From: Sneathiella litorea
Lineage (GTDB): Bacteria > Pseudomonadota > Alphaproteobacteria > Sneathiellales > Sneathiellaceae
Reading direction: 5' to 3'
DNA: 64,000 nt
Assembly: GCF_009882915.1 (NCBI RefSeq)
Contig: NZ_WTUW01000002.1
Coordinates: forward strand, 196,693-260,692
Under the pieces are notes generated by a model. It did no database searches. It saw nothing but the letters and a program-made list of their open reading frames with translations, and was not told the origin of the DNA. The position numbers and the translations under genes were made by a program. Shown here piece by piece: positions 56,645 through 64,000 of this stretch. How positions within the stretch are numbered: the first letter of the stretch is position 1; each line of letters opens with the position of its first letter.

Positions 56645-58531
56645 ATGCTTCACGCGATGCGAAAAGGAGCCAGCGGATGGCTCGCAAAAGGTTTGTTGCT
56701 TCTTCTAGTCGCGAGTTTCGGCGTTTGGGGCATCGGCGGCGATATGCTGACCAGTTCGGTTGGCAGTAACGTTATCGAAGTAGGTGATACTTCTGTTTCC
56801 CTCGGTGAGTTCCAGCGTGACTATCAACGGAACCTGAATATACTCTCCGCGCGATTTAATACGCAGCTTACACAGGAACAGGCCCAACAATTTGGCCTCG
56901 CACAGATGACCGTAAATCAGATTGCGTCACGTGCACTTGTCGATGAAAAGACGAAATTACTCGGACTCAGCGCCGACGATGAAGCCGTGCGCGAGATGAT
57001 CCAGACCCAACCCTCCTTTCAAAACCAGTTTCAACAGTTTGATCGCTTTCTTTTCGAACAGTTCCTGGCGCGCAATGGCTATAGTGAAGGCGAGTATATC
57101 GAGATTGTCCGCAATGACATCACGGGAGAACAGCTTTTTGGCACTTTTTCCCAAGGTATGAACAAGGCGCCGGCGGTGCTTGTTGATACTTTCTATGCCT
57201 ATCTCGCAGAGAATCGGACAGCTAAGTATATTGATATCCTTGATAGCAGTATCGGTTTTGCCCCCGCCCCCACGGACGAGGAACTTGAAACGCTGATTAA
57301 AGAGACTCCAGAAAATTATTCAGCTCCCGAGTACCGGAAAATAAGCTATATCCTGCTGGCCCCTGAAACTGTTGCGGCAGCGACTGAAATTTCCGAAGAA
57401 GACCTCAAAGCAGAATATGAGGCACGAAAAAGCGAATTTGATACGCCGGAAATGCGCGCGGTGATGCAAATGATCTTCGAAAATGAAGACACAGCCACTG
57501 CAGCCTATAAAAAGATCAGCGAGGGCGCGGACTTCGCGGAGGTTGCCATGTCGGACCTGCAACTGACGCCAGCAGACATCGATCTTGGAATGATGTCGAA
57601 GTCGGACCTCCTCCCCGAGCTACAGGAACCGGTCTTTGATCTTGAAACAGACGGTGTTACCCAGCCGGTCAAAACGGTCCTTGGCTGGCATCTCGCTAAA
57701 GTCGGGGAAATTATTCCCGGTGAGGAGCGGAATTATGACGCGGTTAAAGACCAGCTAAAAAAAGACATTCAGCAAAACAAGGCACATGAATTACTCTATA
57801 CGCAAGCCACAAAGCTTGAAGACGAGTTTGCCGGTGGCGCGAAGTTGGAGGAAGCCAGTCAGGCGCTCGACCTGAATGTTGTTAAAACGGACTGGATCGA
57901 CGCAAACGGAAATGACAAGGCGGGCAACCCGGTTGCCACCCTGCCTTCCGCAACCGGTTTTCTAGCCGAAGCCTTTGCCCGTCAGATTGGGGATGAAGCG
58001 GAAGTCAGCGAAACATCAGATGGCGGGTATTATGCCGTCGTCGTCGATGAGATAGAGGCGGCTGCCGTCAAACAGCTTGCCGATGTGAAGGAACAGGCAA
58101 CAAAGGATTGGCAGGAAAACTGGCGCCACGAAGAAGCCCGCAAAAAAGCAGAGGATCTTCTGGTCAGACTAAACGCCGGGGAAAGCCTTGAAGATATTGC
58201 AAGTGAGCTTGGGTTGACTGTCCAAACCTCCCTACCCGTAATGAGAAGCGGGTCCGCAGGAGAACTATCGCCGGTGGCCCGGGATGGCCTGTTCGATCTT
58301 GATCCGGCAGCCTATGGTGTCAATGTCAACAAAGCCGGCAACGGTACATTGCTCTACCGTGTGGCAGACATTATTCCGGCTGATCGGGAAACTGATAAGG
58401 ATGCCTTTACACAAATGTCCGAACAGATCACTGCCAGCATCCGGGCAAGCATCCTTGCGGAGTATGAAAATTATCTTCAAAAAGATATCGGTATCTCCGT
58501 CAAGGAAGATCTGATCAAGGAATATTTCTAA
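56645..58531 (+). CDS. ppiD: PpiD-like membrane-anchored peptidyl-prolyl isomerase/foldase
   Basis: 628 residues. The N-terminal anchor helix is at about 14-32 (LLLLLVASFGVWGIGG), with a SurA-N-like helical chaperone region (35-210) and a parvulin/PPIC domain (about 240-360, with MRAVMQMIFENEDTATAAYKKI and TDGVTQPVKTVLGWHLAKVGEI). A long C-terminal chaperone part follows. It acts at the periplasmic face on newly exported proteins. It is 3 bp before trpE, a pairing common in alphaproteobacteria. Confidence 0.93.
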   Translation: MLHAMRKGASGWLAKGLLLLLVASFGVWGIGGDMLTSSVGSNVIEVGDTSVSLGEFQRDYQRNLNILSARFNTQLTQEQAQQFGLAQMTVNQIASRALVDEKTKLLGLSADDEAVREMIQTQPSFQNQFQQFDRFLFEQFLARNGYSEGEYIEIVRNDITGEQLFGTFSQGMNKAPAVLVDTFYAYLAENRTAKYIDILDSSIGFAPAPTDEELETLIKETPENYSAPEYRKISYILLAPETVAAATEISEEDLKAEYEARKSEFDTPEMRAVMQMIFENEDTATAAYKKISEGADFAEVAMSDLQLTPADIDLGMMSKSDLLPELQEPVFDLETDGVTQPVKTVLGWHLAKVGEIIPGEERNYDAVKDQLKKDIQQNKAHELLYTQATKLEDEFAGGAKLEEASQALDLNVVKTDWIDANGNDKAGNPVATLPSATGFLAEAFARQIGDEAEVSETSDGGYYAVVVDEIEAAAVKQLADVKEQATKDWQENWRHEEARKKAEDLLVRLNAGESLEDIASELGLTVQTSLPVMRSGSAGELSPVARDGLFDLDPAAYGVNVNKAGNGTLLYRVADIIPADRETDKDAFTQMSEQITASIRASILAEYENYLQKDIGISVKEDLIKEYF

Positions 58532-58534
58532 CAT

Positions 58535-60052
58535 ATGTCGATTCAACCCAGCTTTGCCGATTTCAAGGAAAAACATGAAGCCGGTCAGTCACAAATCCTG
58601 TGGACGACCCTGGTAGCCGACCTTGAAACACCCGTTTCCGCGATGATGAAACTTGCGGAAGGACAGGCCAATTCCTTTCTTCTGGAATCTGTTGAAGGCG
58701 GCGCAGTGCGCGGCCGTTACTCCATTATCGGGCTCAAGCCAGACCTGATCTGGCGTTGTGACGGGAATGAGGCCCGGATCAACCGGATGGCACGGTTCGA
58801 CCCAGACGCCTTCGTCGCCTGTGAAGAAGGCGTGCTGGACAGCCTGCAATCCTTAATCGACGAAAGTCATATTGAGCTTCCGGCGAACCTCCCGCCCATG
58901 GCGGCAGGGCTGGTCGGGTATATGTCCTATGATACTGTCCGCCAGATGGAGAAAATACCAGATGGCAATCCGGACCATCTGAATATACCGGAGGGAATGT
59001 TTATCCGGCCGACGGTTATGGCTATTTTTGATAGCATCCTCGACCTTGTAACAATCATAACTCCGGTCTGGGTGGATGGCAGTCGAACGGCACAGGACGC
59101 CTATAATCATGCCGCCGAGCGTATCTCCGATGCGGTTCAGGATTTCGAACGCAGCCTACCGCATGCGGCCTCGCTCGACGCAGGCAACCTTGACCTGCCA
59201 GAACCAACGTCCAATACCACAAAGGCCGAATATCATGCCATGGTCGAGAAGGCCAAGGAGTATATCCGCGCCGGTGATATTTTTCAGGTTGTCCCCTCAC
59301 AACGGTTTGAGTTGCCTTTCGAGCTTCCTTCGCTCGCGCTTTACCGGGCGCTACGCCGTACCAACCCATCGCCCTTTATGTTTTACCTGAATTTTGGGGA
59401 ATACTCGGTCGTTGGCTCAAGCCCGGAAATTTTGGTTCGGCTTCGCGATAACATAGTTACTATTCGACCTATCGCCGGGACCCGACCGCGCGGCGCCAAT
59501 GCCGCGGAGGATGCGGCCCTTGCCGAAGATCTGCTTTCTGATCCAAAGGAACTTGCCGAACATCTGATGCTGCTGGATCTTGGGCGTAATGATGTCGGGC
59601 GGGTTGCGAAAATCGGTACCGTAAAGGTCACCGAAAAAATGGAAATTGAAAACTATTCCCATGTGATGCATATCGTCTCCAATGTTGAGGGCGAAATTTC
59701 CGACGGGTTGACGGCCATCGATGCACTCAAGGCTGGGTTCCCGGCAGGTACTGTCTCTGGCGCACCAAAAGTCCGTGCGATGGAGATTATTGACGAGTTG
59801 GAAAAAAGCCGGCGCGGCATTTACGGCGGCGCTGTTGGCTATATTTCTGCTAACGGCTCGATGGATACCTGCATTGCCCTTCGAACGGCCCTCGTCAAGG
59901 ACCAGAAAGTCTATATCCAGGCCGGGGGTGGTGTCGTTGCGGACAGTGATCCCGAAGCGGAATATCAGGAGACGGTGAACAAGGCAAAGGCTCTCGTCCG
60001 GGCCGCGCAGGAAGCCGTACGCTACGCTTCGCACAGCAATAGAAATCGGTAA
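58535..60052 (+). CDS. trpE: Anthranilate synthase component I
   Basis: 505 residues. N-terminal regulatory part with LLESVEGGAVRGRYSIIG near 48-65, where the LLES motif is the usual tryptophan feedback site. Chorismate-binding domain: GDIFQVVPSQRFE near 245-257, PIAGTRPRGANAAEDAAL near 313-330, ELAEHLMLLDLGRNDVGRV near 344-362, and GTVSGAPKVRAMEIIDELE near 405-423. It makes anthranilate with TrpG. It is separated from trpG by an inverted deacetylase gene. No attenuator leader peptide is seen upstream. Confidence 0.97.
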   Translation: MSIQPSFADFKEKHEAGQSQILWTTLVADLETPVSAMMKLAEGQANSFLLESVEGGAVRGRYSIIGLKPDLIWRCDGNEARINRMARFDPDAFVACEEGVLDSLQSLIDESHIELPANLPPMAAGLVGYMSYDTVRQMEKIPDGNPDHLNIPEGMFIRPTVMAIFDSILDLVTIITPVWVDGSRTAQDAYNHAAERISDAVQDFERSLPHAASLDAGNLDLPEPTSNTTKAEYHAMVEKAKEYIRAGDIFQVVPSQRFELPFELPSLALYRALRRTNPSPFMFYLNFGEYSVVGSSPEILVRLRDNIVTIRPIAGTRPRGANAAEDAALAEDLLSDPKELAEHLMLLDLGRNDVGRVAKIGTVKVTEKMEIENYSHVMHIVSNVEGEISDGLTAIDALKAGFPAGTVSGAPKVRAMEIIDELEKSRRGIYGGAVGYISANGSMDTCIALRTALVKDQKVYIQAGGGVVADSDPEAEYQETVNKAKALVRAAQEAVRYASHSNRNR

Positions 60053-60063
60053 GGGCCTCAGTT

Positions 60064-61143
60064 CTATCCTTTAAACGTCAGTGCCGTCACGGCACTGATG
60101 GGAACAAAAAGGAACCCCTTCTCTTTCGCCTTTGGTAACCATTTGTGAAGCGCCCGAATTGTCGCCGAGTGCGGATGACCGATGGCAATCACGACGCCCG
60201 ACCGTTCTGCAGCTGCCTCCACCTTGGCAAGCTGGTTCAAGATGGCGGTCTCATCAATAACGTGATCAAGAAAGATATCCCGTTTCGCTGACGGCATCCC
60301 CCGCTCAACCGCGAGACGATATCCGGTCGACGCTGATGTAGTCTTGGAATCCAGAAACAAGAGCCCCCGCTCCGCCATAATATCCATGACAACGGCCATG
60401 GCTTCACCATCAGCCGTAAAGCGGCTCCCCATATGATTATTGACGCCGACATACCCCTCAAACTTATCAAGGTTTCGTATCGTCCGTTGCCGCAGTTCGT
60501 CCAATGACAACGTCGTCAGCAAGGCATCAGGGCCAGGATCAATATTATGGTTAGTCGGCTCCATCGGCATATGCAGCATAACTTCATTTCCCTGCCTGCG
60601 AACCAACTCTACTTTGCCCTGTAAAGAAGGGGAATAAGGTAGAAATGCTATCGTCAGCAGTGCCGGCAATTCATTCAGTTCCTCTATCTTTTGTTGGCTC
60701 AGTCCGACATCATCGATAACGATAGCGATCATCGGCCTGCCTTCAACAGGAGGTGACAACGCTGCATACCGTTTCCAGGCGGGCTCCTCCGTTGAGGGAA
60801 CCATTACATTTTCAACATCCCGCAACGCTGGGTCTTTTACCGGTTCCAAAGGTTTCAGTAATTGAGGTGGATAGTCGTTATGGACAAAAGGGCTTTCAGG
60901 GGCCGGAATTTCAACAATTTCCGTCGGCTCTATAACCAGAGAGGGCACAGCAAGGGCACTTACCACCTGCAATTCAACCGGCTGTTTGAAGGCGTTAAAT
61001 ACCTTGCCGATCAGAATGCCGCCGCTTGCGCTGATCACGAGAACTGCCGCACAGATAACAGCAACTCGAACCGGTGAAGACGTCAGCCGATCTATGCGTG
61101 ACAATTCCGCCAGATTCTTTTTCCCGTCATTTTGGGATGGCAT
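60064..61143 (-). CDS. Divergent polysaccharide deacetylase family protein
   Basis: 359 residues from the ATG at 61143 (GAGAGG upstream). A TTG start at 61167 is also open. Membrane helix at about 23-45 (VAVICAAVLVISASGGILIG), a Pro-rich periplasmic linker (60-130), then a NodB-like fold with MIAIVIDDVGLSQQKIEEL near 136-154, VMLHMPMEP near 188-196 and GVNNHMGSRFTAD near 234-246. This subfamily (YibQ-like) often lies near cell-wall hydrolase regulators. Its substrate is uncertain. It is convergent with trpE, 11 bp apart. Confidence 0.88.
   Translation of the reverse strand: MPSQNDGKKNLAELSRIDRLTSSPVRVAVICAAVLVISASGGILIGKVFNAFKQPVELQVVSALAVPSLVIEPTEIVEIPAPESPFVHNDYPPQLLKPLEPVKDPALRDVENVMVPSTEEPAWKRYAALSPPVEGRPMIAIVIDDVGLSQQKIEELNELPALLTIAFLPYSPSLQGKVELVRRQGNEVMLHMPMEPTNHNIDPGPDALLTTLSLDELRQRTIRNLDKFEGYVGVNNHMGSRFTADGEAMAVVMDIMAERGLLFLDSKTTSASTGYRLAVERGMPSAKRDIFLDHVIDETAILNQLAKVEAAAERSGVVIAIGHPHSATIRALHKWLPKAKEKGFLFVPISAVTALTFKG
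60078..60098. terminator. Hairpin shared by convergent trpE and deacetylase ends
   Basis: The perfect inverted repeat TCAGTGCCGT-C-ACGGCACTGA begins 26 bp after the trpE stop, inside the last codons of the deacetylase gene. It could act as a trpE terminator, but no T-run follows and the repeat lies in coding sequence, so the call is tentative. Confidence 0.35.
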
Positions 61144-61376
61144 AAAAAACAACCTCTCATCAAACAATACTATTACTTAGCAGTTTCTTGCCTATGTTAA
61201 TTCTATTTCAATATGGTAAACAAGGCATAAAGATGACGAAGCCTCGGCTGTACGGCTGAATTTGCACTCTTGATTTTATCGCAAAAAAGGAGAAACTGCG
61301 TATGCAGTACTCAGCTTTGACATTCCCGCCGACAGATTTCTGTCCCACAGTTAAGAAAGCGTGATATTATACTGAT

Positions 61377-61970
61377 ATGATTACGTTAATTGATAATTAT
61401 GACAGCTTTACCTATAACCTCGTGCATTTCCTAGGTGACTTGGGCGCTGAGGTCAAAGTATACCGCAACAATGTTGTGACGGTGGATGAGCTGTTTGAAG
61501 AGAATCCTGCCGGGATTGTTTTATCTCCTGGACCTTGTGATCCGGACCGCGCCGGCATTTGCCTGGAAACGGTCAAACGCGCGAGCGTGACGGGAACCCC
61601 GATCCTGGGCGTTTGTCTTGGCCATCAGACAATTGGTCAGGTTTTTGGTGGCAAAGTCGTGCGCGCAGATCAGCTTATGCATGGCAAGACATCGGAAATA
61701 ATTCATAACGGGACCGGTCTCTTTGCGGGACTCCCCAGTCGCTTTACTGCTACTCGCTATCATTCACTGACCATTGACCCCGCGACAGTGCCAAACACAC
61801 TCGAGGTTACGGCGACAACAGAAGACGGCGTTATTATGGGCCTTAGCCACAAGAGCCTGCCGTTGCATGGCGTTCAGTTCCATCCTGAGAGTATTGCCTC
61901 GGAACATGGCCACGACCTACTGCGGAATTTCCTGAACCTCACTCGTCCAGGGACCAAGGCCGCAGCATGA
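61377..61970 (+). CDS. trpG: Anthranilate synthase component II (glutamine amidotransferase)
   Basis: 197 residues. MITLIDNYDSFTYNLVHFLGDLG at the start, the oxyanion strand VLSPGPCDP near 48-56, nucleophile Cys in PILGVCLGHQTIGQVFGG near 75-92, and the His-Glu pair in VQFHPESIASEHG near 168-180. It supplies ammonia to TrpE and may also serve PabB. No dedicated ribosome site is obvious, and the upstream 230-bp spacer should hold the promoter for trpGDC-moaC. Its stop overlaps trpD (ATGA). Confidence 0.97.
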   Translation: MITLIDNYDSFTYNLVHFLGDLGAEVKVYRNNVVTVDELFEENPAGIVLSPGPCDPDRAGICLETVKRASVTGTPILGVCLGHQTIGQVFGGKVVRADQLMHGKTSEIIHNGTGLFAGLPSRFTATRYHSLTIDPATVPNTLEVTATTEDGVIMGLSHKSLPLHGVQFHPESIASEHGHDLLRNFLNLTRPGTKAAA

Positions 61971-63007
61971 GTGATGTTCAACCTAATTTTAAATCGCTGA
62001 TTGGAAAAATCGCGGCGGGCCAGACCTTGAGTCTGGAAGAAGCAAAAACAGCCTTCAATACCATCCTGTCCGGAGATGCAACACCGGCGCAAATGGGTGC
62101 CTTCCTGATGGGCCTGCATTTGCGCGGTGAAACCGTTGACGAGCTCATCGGCGGTGTCTCGGTACTGCGCGAAAAAGCCACCTATATCACCGCGCCGGAG
62201 AATGCCGTCGATGTTGTTGGTACCGGTGGCGATGGACATGGTACGCTCAATATTTCAACCGCAGCCGCCTTCGTGACGGCCGGTGCCGGCGTTCCGGTCG
62301 CCAAGCACGGCAACAAAGCCGCCTCCTCCCGCTCGGGAACCGCGGATGTACAGGCCGTGCTCGGCATCAATACGGAATGCGATTTTGAACTGACACAACG
62401 CGCGGTGCAGGAAGCCGGTATCGGTTTTATGGTTGCCTATCGCCACCATGGCGCAATGCGACATGTCGGCCCAACCCGGATTGAGCTTGGCATTCGCACC
62501 ATTTTCAATCTGCTCGGGGTGATGTCCAATCCCGCCGCTGTCAAACGGCAATTGATCGGTGTTTACGATCCTCGCTGGATGCGCCCAATGGCAGAAACGC
62601 TAAAAGAACTTGGATCTGTTCATATCTGGGTGATGCATGGTTCAGACGGTCTCGATGAACTGACAACGACAGGCCCATCAAAAGTTGTTGAGATGAAGAA
62701 CGGGAAGTTTTCCGAGTTTGAAGTGACTCCAGAAGAATTCGGCCTCAAAAAAGTCTCCCTCGATGATCTGAAAGGTGGAACGCCTGATGAGAATGCCGAG
62801 GCACTCATGGCTCTTCTGAACGGCACGAAAAGCCCTTACCGGGATGTGACCCTGCTCAATGCAGGTGCCGCAATCATGATCGGCGGTAAATGCGATACCG
62901 TCGCCGACGGCATCGCGCTTGCTGAACAATCGATTGACTCCGGTGCCGCGCTGAAGGCCTTTGAAACTCTCAAGCGTATCTCCAATGATAAAGGAAATGG
63001 CGCATGA
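61967..63007 (+). CDS. trpD: Anthranilate phosphoribosyltransferase
   Basis: 346 residues. Helical N-terminal domain (1-75), then the phosphoribosyl-diphosphate loop [22 protein letters not shown] near 82-103, [16 protein letters not shown] near 113-128, and [23 protein letters not shown] near 168-190. It adds phosphoribose to anthranilate. It overlaps trpG and trpC by 4 bp each, a fully coupled trio. Confidence 0.97.
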   Translation: MSDVQPNFKSLIGKIAAGQTLSLEEAKTAFNTILSGDATPAQMGAFLMGLHLRGETVDELIGGVSVLREKATYITAPENAVDVVGTGGDGHGTLNISTAAAFVTAGAGVPVAKHGNKAASSRSGTADVQAVLGINTECDFELTQRAVQEAGIGFMVAYRHHGAMRHVGPTRIELGIRTIFNLLGVMSNPAAVKRQLIGVYDPRWMRPMAETLKELGSVHIWVMHGSDGLDELTTTGPSKVVEMKNGKFSEFEVTPEEFGLKKVSLDDLKGGTPDENAEALMALLNGTKSPYRDVTLLNAGAAIMIGGKCDTVADGIALAEQSIDSGAALKAFETLKRISNDKGNGA

Positions 63008-63795
63008 GTATTCTTGCAAAAATCTGTGACGACAAGCGAGAGCATATCCGCGACGCGAAGGAACGCGTTTCGTTCTCTGATATTGAGGCGGCGGCAAAGG
63101 CGGCAGAAGCCCCGCGCGGCTTTATACGCGCCCTAAAAGCCCGTCGGCAGGCCGGAGAATATGGCTTGATTGCCGAAATCAAGAAAGCCTCCCCTTCCAA
63201 AGGGTTGATCCGCGCAGATTTTGATCCAACCTCACTGGCCACCGCCTATGAAAGCGGAGGCGCCACCTGCTTGTCTGTACTTACCGACATTCCTTATTTT
63301 CAAGGCTCTGATGATTATCTGGTAGCCGCCCGGAGCGCTGTCTCTCTCCCAGTTCTTCGAAAAGATTTCATGCTCGATTCCTATCAGGTGGCCGAGGCAA
63401 GAGCACTTGGTGCCGACTGCATCCTGCTTATCATGGCCGCGCTTGAGGATACCCAGGCGCAAGAGCTGGAAGCCTGCGCCCATGAATGGGGCATGGATGT
63501 CCTGATCGAGGTTCATGACCGGGAAGAGCTTGACCGTGCCGTTAAACTTAAAAGCCCGTTGATAGGCATTAATAACCGAAACCTGAAAACGCTCGAGGTT
63601 AATATCGCGACAACAGAAGCGCTGGCGGGAGCCTTGCCCGACGGCTGCCTTTCTGTCAGTGAGAGCGGCCTCTATACGCCAGCAGATCTTACCCGGATGG
63701 AAAAGGCCGGCTGCGGTTGCTTTCTGGTTGGGGAATCACTGATGCGGCAGGATGACGTTGCGGCGGCCGTTCGCGCACTGCTCAGTCGGGCATAA
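63004..63795 (+). CDS. trpC: Indole-3-glycerol phosphate synthase
   Basis: 263 residues, TIM barrel. [19 protein letters not shown] near 58-76, [17 protein letters not shown] near 93-109, [27 protein letters not shown] near 117-143, [12 protein letters not shown] near 189, and [11 protein letters not shown] near 219. It is a single-function TrpC, with no TrpF fused. TrpF, TrpB and TrpA are not in the window. It is followed 9 bp later by moaC. Confidence 0.97.
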   Translation: MSILAKICDDKREHIRDAKERVSFSDIEAAAKAAEAPRGFIRALKARRQAGEYGLIAEIKKASPSKGLIRADFDPTSLATAYESGGATCLSVLTDIPYFQGSDDYLVAARSAVSLPVLRKDFMLDSYQVAEARALGADCILLIMAALEDTQAQELEACAHEWGMDVLIEVHDREELDRAVKLKSPLIGINNRNLKTLEVNIATTEALAGALPDGCLSVSESGLYTPADLTRMEKAGCGCFLVGESLMRQDDVAAAVRALLSRA

Positions 63796-63804
63796 GGAGA
63801 TCTC

Positions 63805-64000
63805 ATGAGCGGACTGACCCATTTTGACAAAAAGGGCGCCGCCCATATGGTTGATGTCGGCGGCAAGGATGTGACCGAACGCGAGGCTACCGCTACAACC
63901 AGCATCAGAATGGCACCGGGAACACTTCAGCTCATACAGGACGGCGACGCAAAAAAAGGTGATGTGCTGGGCGTTGCCCGCCTAGCCGGGATTATGGCCG
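63805..64000 (+). CDS. moaC: Cyclic pyranopterin monophosphate synthase, N-terminal part
   Basis: The ATG at 63805 has an AAGGAGAT site. The frame is open for 65 codons to the window edge. It begins [28 protein letters not shown], the typical MoaC start (H-x-D, MVDVG.K..T.R.A), so it is the first part of the molybdenum cofactor enzyme acting after MoaA. The trpC-moaC linkage is common in alphaproteobacteria. The 3' end is outside the window. Confidence 0.95.
   Translation, partial: MSGLTHFDKKGAAHMVDVGGKDVTEREATATTSIRMAPGTLQLIQDGDAKKGDVLGVARLAGIMA

Overview
The window is a chromosomal segment of an alphaproteobacterium. The evidence is gene order and architecture: dusB-ntrB-ntrC-ntrY-ntrX-trkA-trkH-dat-hfq-hflX in a row; an IspD-IspF fusion; a pyruvate dehydrogenase E1 beta carrying its own lipoyl domain next to pdhA, pdhC, lpd, lipA and a RatA/COQ10 protein; and trpG-trpD-trpC-moaC. 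Base composition is moderate. A marine Rhodospirillales/Sneathiella-like organism is a guess from style only. I did not search any database.

Layout. (1) 1-1171: 5' part of an unrecognised protein running off the left edge. (2) 1.5-8.0 kb: a LysR regulator divergent from a catabolic operon encoding a TRAP transporter (dctM, dctP, dctQ), an M20D amidohydrolase and an MmgE/PrpD protein. (3) 8.0-18.9 kb: an accessory region. It has AT-rich hypothetical lipoprotein genes, one of them broken by a stop codon. It also has an IS5-type transposase remnant, a peroxiredoxin-like gene, a Bcr/CflA exporter with a divergent TetR regulator, and a copper cluster. The copper cluster holds a CueR-like sensor, a DUF4396-like membrane protein, a cytochrome c, CopA, CopB, a cupredoxin and a small secreted protein. 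The region ends at tRNA-Ser(UGA), and the last 14 nt of that tRNA are repeated in direct orientation at 8019-8032, as expected for a tRNA-targeted genomic island. (4) 19.2-25.8 kb: cell-wall and replication genes mltB, rlpA, dacC, tmk, holB, tatD and an MBL hydrolase. (5) 26.0-29.1 kb: recX, mazG, hflX, hfq. (6) 29.4-40.4 kb: D-amino-acid transaminase, Trk potassium uptake, two nitrogen-type two-component systems and dusB. (7) 40.5-44.1 kb: ispDF, pgpA, cinA, ratA, lipA. (8) 44.2-49.4 kb: lpd and pdhC-B-A. (9) 49.7-56.4 kb: ftsB-like, an orphan lysozyme, a methyltransferase, eno, kdsA, pyrG, secG, tpiA. (10) 56.6-64.0 kb: a PpiD-like foldase, trpE, a polysaccharide deacetylase in the opposite orientation, then trpGDC and the start of moaC.

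How the parts work together. The copper genes form two transcription units. A MerR-type promoter with the characteristic 19-bp spacer lies between the CueR-like gene and the DUF4396-like/cytochrome c pair. A minus-strand unit makes the secreted and periplasmic copper proteins and the CopA/CopB pair. The TRAP operon looks like uptake plus two-step processing of an unidentified acidic or N-acylated substrate. The rest is conserved housekeeping in dense, often translationally coupled operons. No CRISPR array, restriction system, recognised phage-defence system or intact integrase was seen. The most unusual content is the 8-19 kb region.
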